Part shown: positions 26,484 through 35,500 of the stretch, one piece after another
Numbering within the stretch: position 1 is the stretch's first letter
Layout: the number at the start of each line of letters is the position of its first letter
Assembly (NCBI RefSeq): GCF_019802125.1
Contig: NZ_JAHVHT010000001.1
Span: 930,001-994,000 of the forward strand
Direction: 5' to 3'
DNA from: Tateyamaria omphalii
Lineage (GTDB): Bacteria > Pseudomonadota > Alphaproteobacteria > Rhodobacterales > Rhodobacteraceae
DNA: 64,000 bases
The notes under the pieces: generated by a model
The model's database searches: none
Seen by the model: only the letters and a program-made list of their open reading frames with translations
What the model was told of the DNA's origin: nothing
Translations under genes and position numbers: made by a program

Positions 26484-26876
26484 TCAGGTCAAAAGGAGGA
26501 TGGTCAGTGCGCCGTCCTGATCAGAGGCTGGATTCTGCGCCTTGATCCGCAGACGCAGCGTGTCCGCATCCAGCACCAGATCATTGCCGCGACGGGAGAT
26601 GAGGTCGGTCTTGGTCGTGACGATCACGTCGCGGCCACGCAGACGAAAGATGGAGCCGGACCGGGGCAAAAGAAACAGCCGTACCCGTTCGCCACTGACG
26701 CGCAGTCCATTTGTTACGCCGACGAAGTCGCCGTCGGAGGAGTAAACGCGCACACCGCTCTTGCCATCAAATGCCGCAATGTCTTCGGCGCTGAGATCGG
26801 CCTGGCTGCCAGTTGCGGCCAGAGTAAATGCGGCGGCCATGGTGAATGCTTTCAAGGTGGTCTGAAGACGGGTCAT
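26484..26876 (-). CDS. Small exported protein, probably PRC-barrel-like (paralogue A)
   Basis: A 130-residue protein with a signal peptide ending in GSQA. The start at 26876 gives that clean signal; ATG at 26945 would add 23 residues before it. The mature part has VRVYSSDGDFVG, LRVSGERVRLFLL, a RLRGRDVIVTT stretch and ends in TILLL. These match the paralogues at 27976 and 28438 position by position. The xSSDGxxVG turn is typical of PRC-barrel domains. A ribosome site AAGGA precedes the start. Periplasmic, function unknown. Confidence 0.65.
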   Translation of the reverse strand: MTRLQTTLKAFTMAAAFTLAATGSQADLSAEDIAAFDGKSGVRVYSSDGDFVGVTNGLRVSGERVRLFLLPRSGSIFRLRGRDVIVTTKTDLISRRGNDLVLDADTLRLRIKAQNPASDQDGALTILLLT

Positions 26877-27312
26877 GGGGCAATCCTTTTGAAGTTGTTG
26901 CCCATCATGTGAGTGTGCGCGGCATACGGGAAAAGATGCGGTCACGGGTACGTGTCCGTGCGTTCGCTGTCGGTGAACGGGTGGTAGGGGCAGATGCGGT
27001 CGGCATGATCGAGGTCACCAAAAGGCATGTAAGACTGCCGTCCGCTGAACCGAAGATCCAGCCGGATGCACGGCGTGTTGGGAAGACCTGGAGAATGTGA
27101 GCGGGACAGCTTTCTACAGCCTAAATCTCTGGTCCAAGGGATTGGACGGCTGCCTTTTCGAGAATGGGAAAGTTGCGTGAGCCTGCAGGTCTCGGAGGCG
27201 CTGGCCCTGTGCGCTTGGAGCAAGCGAACTGCTCTTGCCAGAACGAAAAACCGCCCTGCGATTGGCAGGGCGGTAGTCTCAGATCAGCAACCCTATGGGC
27301 TGCGATACAGAG
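26877..27312. other. Intergenic region between two exported-protein genes
   Basis: This 436-bp gap has no gene I can support; short frames in it lack a ribosome site and plausible composition. It holds the terminator of the gene at 27313 (27246-27273) and must carry the promoter of paralogue A. Nothing else is clear. Confidence 0.5.
27246..27273 (-). terminator. Rho-independent terminator after the 27313 gene
   Basis: On minus: CCGCCCTGC, loop CAATC, GCAGGGCGG, then TTTTT. A 9-base-pair perfect stem plus a T run, 40 bases after the stop codon. Confidence 0.88.
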
Positions 27313-27729
27313 TTATTGGAAATCGATCTCAAGCGGACCGGCTGCATTGTTGCCGCCTGCGCCGATGGATGCGTACAGCTCATCATTGCTGGGGCTGATG
27401 GCGACGCCACCGTCAACAACTGTCACGTTGGACGGATCAATGGTCAGATCCATGGTGTCACCGTTGTAGCGCAGGCCTGCTTCGAGATCGATCATGATCT
27501 CGGCGCGGTCGCCTTCACCGATGTTGAAATCTTCGATCTGGCCCAGCAGGACGCCGTCGCTTGTCACCACGTTGCCGCCTTCGATGGCTGCGATGGTGGT
27601 CACGCGGTCGGTGTCACCGGCCAGAGTGTTGGCGGGGTCGAACTTCATGTTGGCGTAGTCGTCGGCCAGCAGGGGTGCGGCGGACAGGGCCAGTGCGGTC
27701 GAAGCGATCAGTGCAATCTTGCGTGTCAT
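27313..27729 (-). CDS. Small exported protein, PRC-barrel-like (divergent member)
   Basis: A 138-residue protein with a signal peptide (MTRKIALIASTALALSAAPLLA). The mature region has VVTSDGVLLGQIEDFNIGEGDRAEIMID, again the PRC-barrel turn, followed by Asp-rich strands. It is more distant from the paralogues on either side, but the SDG-LG core is shared. A GGAGA ribosome site and a candidate promoter at 27779-27808 lie upstream, and a strong terminator lies downstream, so it is probably its own transcription unit. Function unknown. Confidence 0.7.
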   Translation of the reverse strand: MTRKIALIASTALALSAAPLLADDYANMKFDPANTLAGDTDRVTTIAAIEGGNVVTSDGVLLGQIEDFNIGEGDRAEIMIDLEAGLRYNGDTMDLTIDPSNVTVVDGGVAISPSNDELYASIGAGGNNAAGPLEIDFQ

Positions 27730-27778
27730 TGTCAGTCTCCTTTGTATTTGTCTGACTTCGGGTACACAACGGCACCGC

Positions 27779-27808
27779 ATTGCAGATCGTTCCCAAAAAA
27801 GCTGTCAA
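27779..27808 (-). promoter_or_regulatory. Candidate sigma70 promoter for the 27313 gene
   Basis: On minus: TTGACA (27808-27803), an 18-base spacer, TGCAAT (27784-27779). The -35 box is perfect, the -10 box 4 of 6. About 50 bases upstream of the start codon. Confidence 0.45.
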
Positions 27809-27920
27809 AAAAGCCATAAAAATAAGGGAACCTGCGGAGTACTGGGGCGTTTGGTAGAGTCGTCCCGGACGTCCGGGAATGGGAGCGGTTTTCAAACCTT
27901 TTGATATGTGGGCCGCAACG

Positions 27921-27950
27921 AAAAACCCCGGCACATCGGGTGCCGGGGTT
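27921..27950 (-). terminator. Rho-independent terminator after the 27976 gene
   Basis: On minus: AACCCCGGCA, loop CCCGATG, TGCCGGGGTT followed by TTT. A strong GC stem 26 bases after the stop, separating this gene from the next one downstream. Confidence 0.85.
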
Positions 27951-27975
27951 TCGTGGATGTATGGCGAGAGAGCCG

Positions 27976-28368
27976 TCAGATGCGCGGCAGGTGCACCGTG
28001 ATCTGGTCGTCATCCTCTTTGAAGACTTTTGCCTTGGTGCGGACGCGCTGCGCGTTGGCGCTCAGGAAAAGCTGTGTGCCCTGGAGCGACAGTTCCGTGG
28101 TGTTGGTGCGGATGATGATGTCCTTGCCGCTGCGGCGCAGGATGTCGCCGCTGCCGGGTTTGAGGAACAGCGAAGCGCGGTCGCCGCTGATGGACGCGCC
28201 TTCCATCAGGCCGACGAGAGCGCCATCGGAGGAATAGACGGCTGTGCCGCGGAGCTTTTCAACCTGCGCGGCCTGGCTGGCTGTGAGATCGGCCTGCGCT
28301 GTTGTAGCGGCGAGGCCCAGTGCAAGCGTGGCAAGCGCGCGTTTTGTCAATTTGGCGAGATGTGTCAT
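27976..28368 (-). CDS. Small exported protein, probably PRC-barrel-like (paralogue B)
   Basis: A 130-residue protein with a signal peptide ending ATTAQA. The ATG at 28368 has an AAAGGA ribosome site; the frame extends upstream to 28404 without support. Core motifs AVYSSDGALVG, ASISGDRASLFL, RRSGKDIIIRT and RVRTKAKVF line up with paralogues A and C. The end is ITVHLPRI, where the others have TILLL. It follows paralogue C by 69 bp with no terminator between, so C and B are probably cotranscribed. Confidence 0.65.
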   Translation of the reverse strand: MTHLAKLTKRALATLALGLAATTAQADLTASQAAQVEKLRGTAVYSSDGALVGLMEGASISGDRASLFLKPGSGDILRRSGKDIIIRTNTTELSLQGTQLFLSANAQRVRTKAKVFKEDDDQITVHLPRI

Positions 28369-28437
28369 TTGAAATGTCCTTTTCAAGTTGTTCTGCCATG
28401 ACAACGCGCGAGGGGCGCGGTTTATTCGATGGGATTT

Positions 28438-28824
28438 CTACGGTCCGAGCAAAAGGATGGTAATGGGCGAGCTGTCATCGGTGAAGGACTTGTTCGCCTT
28501 GATCCGGACCCGTTGCGCGTCCGCATCCATCACGAGGTCATTTCCCTGCCGTGTCAGCTTGGCCGGGGTGGTAGTGACCACGATGTCCTTGCCGCCGGTC
28601 CGTCGGAAGATGTTGCCACCCCGCGTCAATACAAAGAGCTTGGCCCGGTCGCCGGATATGCTGACCCCGTCGATGGTGCCCAGCACGGCGCCGTCTGATG
28701 CCAGGACACGGCCCTTGGGGCCGTTCGACAGGGCAGTGACGTCGGCAGAGGACAGGTCTGCGTGACCCGTGCCCGGTATTGCGATGGCCAGCGCCAGTGG
28801 TGCGATGTATTTGGCAAGGTGCAT
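28438..28824 (-). CDS. Small exported protein, probably PRC-barrel-like (paralogue C)
   Basis: A 128-residue protein, signal peptide ending GTGHA. Core: RVLASDGAVLG, VSISGDRAKLFVL, RTGGKDIVVTT, RVRIKANK and a TILLL end. It is the closest to paralogue A in the C-terminal half and to B in the middle. A GGGAGA site precedes ATG 28824. It lies 94 bp downstream of the large mscS gene on the same strand, with no terminator, so a shared transcript with the channel is possible. Confidence 0.65.
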   Translation of the reverse strand: MHLAKYIAPLALAIAIPGTGHADLSSADVTALSNGPKGRVLASDGAVLGTIDGVSISGDRAKLFVLTRGGNIFRRTGGKDIVVTTTPAKLTRQGNDLVMDADAQRVRIKANKSFTDDSSPITILLLGP

Positions 28825-28918
28825 GGTCGTCTCCCGTGATCATCTCCAAGGGAGAAGGTGGCGCGCCCGCATCCAAAGGCAAAACGGGTCACGCCATCGT
28901 GTCAGGTCCGTGTGCGGG

Positions 28919-31225
28919 TCAGTCGCCCGGTTTGCCCGGTCCGGCCGGTGCCTCTGCCATCTCTTGTGCGGCTTCGGTTGCGGCGGCGGCGATGGTCGCC
29001 TTGTCCTCTTCCGTCAGCTTGTCGTGGTCGTCGAGCCCGGGGATCGCCACCCGCACCTCGCGTCGGGCAAAGTCGATGCCGGCCTCTTCGAACTTTTTGT
29101 TCACGCGGCTGAGCAGTTCCTTGCGGATGGTGAATTGGGTGCCGGGTTTGGCCATGAACTTGCCCCGCATCACGATGCCCACGTCGTCGAATTCCAACAC
29201 GCCCTGGGATTTGAAGGGTTGCAGGAAGTCGTCCTGGAACAGCGGGTCCTCCATCATTTCGGCGCCGATGGACTTGAAGATCTTTTTCACCTTGTTTGGG
29301 TCCGTGCCGAATGGGACGGTGAAGCGCAGTTTCATGATGACCCAATCACGGGAGTAGTTTGTGATCTTGGGGATCTCGCCATAGGGCAGGGTGTGCACGG
29401 GCCCACGGTGGTGGCGCAGCTGCATCGACCGGATCGAGATTTTCTCGACCGTGCCCATGGTGCCGTCGACCTCGACATATTCTCCGGTGCGGAAGGCGTC
29501 GTCGATCAGGAAGAAGATGCCGGAGACAACATCCGTCACCAGTTTCTGCGCGCCGAACCCGATGGCGAGGCCGACGATACCGGCACCGGCGAGGAGGGGC
29601 GTGGTGTCGACGCCCGCGTTGCTGAGCCCCAGAAGCAGGAACAGGACCACGATCGCCGCTTGGCTGACACCAAGGATGAGGGGCAGGACCGTGGAGAGCC
29701 GCGAGCCGCCCGCGCCGCCGCCATCCCCGCCGCCGATTTCTTCGGCATTGGGGTTATAGCCGGATGCCGTCATTTCGGCCGCCAGTTTGCGGTTGATGAT
29801 GAGCGAGACGACCTCGTAAATCAGATAGCCGATGGCGATGATCAGCAGGAACTCCATCAGGCTGGCGGCGAACCGTTCGCCGACGCCTGCGCTGGCCAGC
29901 CTTGTCGGCGACATGCCCCAGAACGAGGCGACCGCCACGAGAACAAGTCCGAACACCAGTACCCGGCCGATGCGCACATAGGAGCGCCGGGTGGAGACGT
30001 AAGCGCGTTCGGCCACGGGCCCTTCGCCGGTCATGGGAGGCGCGAGGTGGCGGACCAGGCCCCGGATGGCGGTGTCCATGGCGGGGGCGAAGGTCAGGAT
30101 GGCGAGGGTCTTGTACTGCGGCACGCCATCAAGCAGGCGGAAGTTGCCGTAGCTGACGACGACGTTCACGATCCACCAGGTGGCTATGGCCACGCCGATG
30201 CCGAAATAGGGGTAGATGCGGGCGATCCAGTCTTCGGCTGGACTGAGGTCATCGTAGCCACCGCGCATCATGTCGATGGCTTCATCCCAGTAGCGCCAGA
30301 ACAAGAGGGCCACATACAGGTGGACCGCAAAGTTCATCCAGGCCCCGATGCGGGTTTCGCCCACAGGGACACCGTTGGCTGCGTTGAAGGGCACGATCAC
30401 CTGGCCTATGCCGATCACCATGCCGAGCCAGAACATGTGAAACACCATGGCGCGCGCCGTCTCATCGCTGGCGGTCACGATGCGGTAGTCGGGTGCGTTG
30501 GGGGCCATGAAAAAGCGACCAACCGCCGCCGACATGCGCGGCAGACCAATGAGCCATGGGCCCACCAGCATAAAGAAAGGGTGGTAATAGCCCGGCACCG
30601 CATGGCGCGTGATCTGGGCGGCCGCAAACATGAAGATCGCGACCGAGACGATTTCACTGGTCAGCCGCTTGGCCAGCGGCACCACCGCCTGTCGGATACT
30701 TTGGGAATCCTCGCGTTTGGGTGGCAGGACCAGCCAGCTTCGGATCAGGCGCCGGAAGGCAAACTCGATCGCAAAGGCCCCAGCGAGAACCATCAGGAAG
30801 TACCCGGCGATTGCCAATAGCCCGTTTGCTCCGACAAAATTGCCGAAGGTCGAAAAGGCGCGTGCCTGCTCGGTAAAGAGGAGGGGCAGGCGTTGGATGG
30901 CTATAGCGGTCTGTTCAACGGCACCGAATGTGAGGTGGTAGATGAAGTCCTCGATCTCGGCGGCTTCCGCCTCGGCATCCGTAGTGGCTTGCGCGTTCAG
31001 TTGCTCCAGCAAGAGCGCGCGCACCTCGCTGTCACTGAGCCGTGAGAGCAGCGCATTTGCCGTCTCTTCGGTAAGCGGTTCTGGCAATTCCGCGACCGCG
31101 GCCTCGCTGTCGTCGGGTGATGTTGAGAGCAGCGATTGCGCCTGAACAGGTGCGGTCAGCATGCAGACCGCCAATGAAACAGTGAGCACGCAGCGCCAGA
31201 TGGCGCGCAAATCAGGCTTTGTCAT
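28919..31225 (-). CDS. Large mechanosensitive channel, MscS family
   Basis: A 768-residue membrane protein with a signal peptide (ending PVQA), an acidic coiled periplasmic N-terminal domain (to about residue 120) and roughly ten hydrophobic segments. The C-terminal part is the MscS core: the pore-lining helix with small residues (LLAGAGIVGLAIGFGAQKLV), then the beta domain with IDDAFRTGEYVEVDG and the R(S)MQLRHHRGP element, then the alpha/beta vestibule. Size and layout resemble YbiO-type channels rather than small MscS. It should protect against hypo-osmotic shock. Small exported proteins follow downstream. Confidence 0.9.
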   Translation of the reverse strand: MTKPDLRAIWRCVLTVSLAVCMLTAPVQAQSLLSTSPDDSEAAVAELPEPLTEETANALLSRLSDSEVRALLLEQLNAQATTDAEAEAAEIEDFIYHLTFGAVEQTAIAIQRLPLLFTEQARAFSTFGNFVGANGLLAIAGYFLMVLAGAFAIEFAFRRLIRSWLVLPPKREDSQSIRQAVVPLAKRLTSEIVSVAIFMFAAAQITRHAVPGYYHPFFMLVGPWLIGLPRMSAAVGRFFMAPNAPDYRIVTASDETARAMVFHMFWLGMVIGIGQVIVPFNAANGVPVGETRIGAWMNFAVHLYVALLFWRYWDEAIDMMRGGYDDLSPAEDWIARIYPYFGIGVAIATWWIVNVVVSYGNFRLLDGVPQYKTLAILTFAPAMDTAIRGLVRHLAPPMTGEGPVAERAYVSTRRSYVRIGRVLVFGLVLVAVASFWGMSPTRLASAGVGERFAASLMEFLLIIAIGYLIYEVVSLIINRKLAAEMTASGYNPNAEEIGGGDGGGAGGSRLSTVLPLILGVSQAAIVVLFLLLGLSNAGVDTTPLLAGAGIVGLAIGFGAQKLVTDVVSGIFFLIDDAFRTGEYVEVDGTMGTVEKISIRSMQLRHHRGPVHTLPYGEIPKITNYSRDWVIMKLRFTVPFGTDPNKVKKIFKSIGAEMMEDPLFQDDFLQPFKSQGVLEFDDVGIVMRGKFMAKPGTQFTIRKELLSRVNKKFEEAGIDFARREVRVAIPGLDDHDKLTEEDKATIAAAATEAAQEMAEAPAGPGKPGD

Positions 31226-31310
31226 ACATGTCCCCGGACGTATTTTATTGTTTTCTCACACACTGCGCGTGTGCAGGACACGTTGCAAGGAAAGCCGGTG
31301 GTCCGGGTGG

Positions 31311-31340
31311 ATAAAAAAAGGCCGAGCATGAAGCTCGGCC
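31311..31340 (-). terminator. Rho-independent terminator after the LysR gene
   Basis: On minus: GGCCGAGC, loop TTCAT, GCTCGGCC, then TTTTTTTAT. An 8-base-pair stem with a long T run, 137 bases after the LysR stop. The rest of the 251-bp gap (31226-31476) shows no gene. Confidence 0.88.
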
Positions 31341-31476
31341 AAGTCCAACAGGGAGGTATGAAGATGGCGCATCAGCGCCGTGTCTCTTCATTAGGCGAGG
31401 TAGGGGCGCATTTGCTGCCAATCAAGGCATTTTCCGCACGCGCGAAAGCATGGCAGGTATGCGCCAAATGCATGTC

Positions 31477-32382
31477 TTAGGGATTTTCCTTTTGCCTCAG
31501 TATCTTACGGTAGGCGATGATCTCTTCCTGGACGAAGTCCCGGAAGGCGGCGATCCGCTTGGATTGGCGAAGTTCCTCTGGATACGCCAAGAAAACAGGC
31601 ACATCTGCGGACTCGATCTCGGGCAGTACCCGGATGAGTCGCGGATCATCCAGCGAAACGTAGTCTGGCAGGATGCCAAGGCCGAGGTCCTGCAACACGC
31701 CTTGCAGCACACCGAAGTAGTTGTTCACCGTCAAAAGTGACCGGATTTCATATGTCAAAAGATGCTGGACGAGGCTGCTGCCCGCGCCGACCTGGGCCGA
31801 ACTGACATTTTGACAGATCAACCGATGCTGCGCGAGGTCGTCGAGTGTTTCGGGCGTGCCGTTCGCGTCCAGGTAGGCTTGCGTTGCAAAGACCTGCATC
31901 TTGACCGTCATCAGCCGCTTGCGGATCAGATCGGCCTGGCTGGGTTCTTTCATGCGGATGGCCACGTCGGCTTCGCGCATGGGCAGGTCGAGCACACGTT
32001 CTTCGAGCATCAGGTCCACGCGCAGGTCCGGGTATTGTTCGTAGAGTTTGACCAGACGCGGGGCGAGCCAGAGCGTGCCGAAGCCGATGGTGGTGGTCAC
32101 GCGCAGGTCGCCGAACACCTCTTCCTCGCTGTCACGGATGCGTGCGGAGGCGGTGTCGAGCCGTTTGTTCATCGCCGTCGTGGCGTCAAAGAGCAGCTCG
32201 CCCTGTTCGGTCAGGATCAAACCACGCGCGTGGCGGTGGAAGAGGGTGGCGTTCAGCGATTCCTCAAGCCCACGGATCTGCCTGGAGACTGCTGACTGGC
32301 TGAGGTTCAGCTTGTCTCCGGCATGCGTCAGGCTTCCCGCGTCTGCCACCGCGTGAAATATTCGTAACTTGTCCCAGTCCAT
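31477..32382 (-). CDS. LysR family transcriptional regulator
   Basis: A 301-residue regulator. The start is set at 32382 because MDWDKLRIFHAVADAGS begins the helix-turn-helix directly; the open frame reaches 32535 but would put the shared promoter region in the protein. The wHTH contains LNLSQSAVSRQIRGLEE (about residues 27-43) and the periplasmic-binding-like effector domain follows. It is transcribed away from iorAB, and the 170-bp gap holds a perfect 14-base palindrome, so it probably controls that gene and itself. Confidence 0.92.
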   Translation of the reverse strand: MDWDKLRIFHAVADAGSLTHAGDKLNLSQSAVSRQIRGLEESLNATLFHRHARGLILTEQGELLFDATTAMNKRLDTASARIRDSEEEVFGDLRVTTTIGFGTLWLAPRLVKLYEQYPDLRVDLMLEERVLDLPMREADVAIRMKEPSQADLIRKRLMTVKMQVFATQAYLDANGTPETLDDLAQHRLICQNVSSAQVGAGSSLVQHLLTYEIRSLLTVNNYFGVLQGVLQDLGLGILPDYVSLDDPRLIRVLPEIESADVPVFLAYPEELRQSKRIAAFRDFVQEEIIAYRKILRQKENP

Positions 32383-32465
32383 GCGCACCACTTTTATAAT
32401 GTTGCCGTCAACATAAGCGAAATCTTCGTATTTCATATGCTTGGCTTTGCCGGAACCGTCAGGTG

Positions 32466-32479
32466 ACAAAAATTTTTGT
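32466..32479. promoter_or_regulatory. Perfect 14-base palindrome between lysR and ior
   Basis: ACAAAAATTTTTGT is its own reverse complement. It sits in the middle of the divergent 170-bp gap, 87 bases before the ior start and 84 before the LysR start. A candidate operator. Confidence 0.45.
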
Positions 32480-32552
32480 GGCAAGGTCAGCATGTGTGAC
32501 CTATTATTGATTGAAAGATATGCAAGACTGATCACGGCAGGGGAGGCCAGCG

Positions 32553-35500
32553 ATGAGCACGCAAAAGATTTCCTTGAACGACCGCTATGATCTGGAAAAA
32601 AGCCCTGTTTTGCTGAACGGCACGCAGGCGCTGGTGCGGCTGATGCTGATGCAGAAAGCGCGCGATGTGGCGGCGGGGTTGAACACGGCAGGGTTGGTCA
32701 CGGGCTATCGCGGATCTCCGCTGGGGGCCGTGGATATGCAGATGACGCGGGCACTCAAGCAGCTTGCCGCGCATGATGTGACGTTTCAGCCCGGCTTGAA
32801 CGAGGACCTGGCGGCGACGGCGCTCTGGGGATCGCAGCAGGCCGAGTTGCGGGATGAGGGGCGCTTCGATGGCGTCTTTGGTCTTTGGTACGGCAAGGGA
32901 CCGGGCGTGGACCGGTCGGGCGATGCGTTCAAACATGCTAATATGGCCGGGTCTTCCAAGCACGGTGGTGTGCTGGTTGCCATGGGAGACGATCACACGG
33001 GCGAGAGTTCTACGGTTTTGCACCAGTCGGAATGGGCGCTGATCGACGCCTATATGCCGGTTGTGTCGCCTGCCGGTGTGCAGGAGATCATGGACTATGG
33101 CCTGTATGGCTGGGCGCTGAGCCGGTTTTCTGGGCTTTGGGTTGGTCTGAAGACCATGAAGGATACGGTGGAGGCCACGAGCGTGGTCGATGGCGATCCG
33201 CACCGCTTGTCCCTGACTGTGCCCGATTATGCGCTGCCCGAGGGTGGGCTGAACATCCGTCTGGTCGATACGCCGACGGAACAAGAAGCGCGGATGATCG
33301 ACCACAAGCGCTTTGCCGCGGAAGCCTTCAGTGCTGCCAACAAGATGGACCGGCGGATGTGGGGCAAGCCCGGGGCCAAGATCGGCTTTGTGGCGGCGGG
33401 CAAGAACTGGCTGGATCTGGTTCATGCGCTGAACTTGCTGAACATTGATGAGAACGAGGCGGAGCGGCTGGGTATCACGACCTATAAGATCGGGCAGACC
33501 TTCCCGCTGGACATGCAGGGGTTCCATGACTGGGCCGAGGGGCTCGACCTGATTGTCGTGGTCGAGGAAAAGCGCAAGCTGATCGAGGTGCAGATCAAGG
33601 AGGCGATCTTTGACGACCGTCGGGGGCGTCGGGTCTATGGCTGGTACAAAGGTGGTGCCGGTGGGATGCACCGTGAGGAGCTGTTCCCGACCCGTGGTGC
33701 CCTTGATCCGATCCTGATTGCCGAAAAGCTGGGTGGTGTTCTGGTCGAGGAAGGCCGCAACACCGATGGGATCAAGGCGGGGCTGGCCAAGCTGGACGAG
33801 GCGCGCCGGTCCGACAATGCCGAGGATATCGCCGCGCGGTTGCCGTACTTCTGTTCGGGCTGCCCGCACAATTCATCGACCAAAGTGCCTGAGGGGAGCC
33901 GTGCCTATGCGGGCATTGGCTGTCACTACATGGTGCAATGGATGGATCGCGAGACCATTGGCTACACCCATATGGGGGCTGAGGGGGCGAACTGGATCGG
34001 TGAAGCTCCGTTTTCGAAGCGGGATCATGTGTTTCAGAACCTGGGCGACGGGACGTATAACCACTCGGGCGTGCAGGCCATTCGGGCCGCTTTGGCCGCC
34101 GGGACGAACATCACCTACAAGATCCTCTACAACGATGCCGTCGCCATGACGGGCGGGCAGGGGAACGAGGGGGGGCTTGATCCCTACCGCATCGTCGATG
34201 AAGTACGGGCGATGGGCTGTGAGCATGTAGCCGTTGTCTATGACGACAAGGAAGATGTGGATGTGTCGCGCTTTCCGTCCGGTGTGCCGACCCATGAACG
34301 GGCCGAGTTGCAAGTGGTGCAGGAGCGCTTTGCCAAGACCGAAGGCGTTTCGGTCATAGTCTACGTTCAGACCTGTGCCGCAGAGAAGCGGCGGCGGCGG
34401 AAGCGTGGGACGTTTCCGGACATCGACAAGCGGGTGTTTATCAATACCGACGTCTGCGAAGGCTGCGGTGACTGCGGGGTGCAGTCGAATTGCGTGTCGA
34501 TCGTGCCCAAGGAGACAGAGTTGGGCCGCAAGCGGGCGATTGATCAGTCGTCCTGCAACAAGGACTTTTCGTGTCTCAAGGGGTTCTGCCCCAGTTTCGT
34601 GACGCTTGAAGGCGCGCAGGTGAAGAAGGCGGCGACGACCGAGTTGCATTTGCCGGACCTGCCGATGCCGGAGTTGCCGGCGATTGATGGGACCTGGAAC
34701 GTGGTCATCACGGGCGTGGGTGGTACGGGTGTCGTGACCATTGGTGCCGTGATGGCGCAGGCGGCCCATATCGACGGCAAGGGTGCAGGCATGATGGAGA
34801 TGGCGGGGCTGGCCCAGAAGGGTGGGGCCGTTCACATCCATTGCCGGATTGCCAATGATCCTGCCGATATCAGCGCCATTCGGGTTGCGACGGGTGAGTG
34901 TGATGCGCTGATTGGTGGTGATCTTGTTGTTTCTGCCGGGGCCAAGACGTTGGGCCTGACCAGTGCAGGCCGGACAGGCGCGGTTGTGAACAGCCATGAG
35001 ATCATCACGGGTGACTTCACGCGGAATACCGAGTTTGCGCTGCCATCCGAGCGGCTGTCCCTGGCGCTTGAGGCGCGGCTGCGAGACCGGGTGGACATGT
35101 TCGATGCGTCCGATCTGGCAAAGGCCACGATGGGCGACAGTATCTTTTCCAACATGATGATCTTTGGCGCGGCGTGGCAGGGGGGCCTTGTGCCGCTGAC
35201 GCTGGACGCCATCCATACCGCGATCGACCTGAACGGCGCGGCCGTCGAGCGGAACAAGCGCGCATTCGACATCGGGCGCTGGGCGGTGCTGCATGCCGAG
35301 GAAGCGGCGCGGATTGCGGAACCCAAGGTGATCCAACTGCCGAAGTCGCTGGAAGAGAAGATCGCGTTCCGCGCTGATCATCTGGTGAAGTATCAGTCCA
35401 AGCGGCTGGCGAAGCGGTATCGGAAGCTGGTGGACAGCATTGAGGACGCGGCAGTGAAAGAAGCTGTGGCGAAAGGCTATCACAAACTCTTGGCCTACAA

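Noticed and set aside
26942-27223. Possible 93-residue protein on minus in the 26877-27312 gap
   Set aside because: Composition rich in Arg, Ser and Pro without pattern, no ribosome site, no recognisable family.
28769-30820. A 683-residue open frame on plus over mscS and its neighbour
   Set aside because: Shadow of the channel gene; no domain recognisable and no ribosome site.
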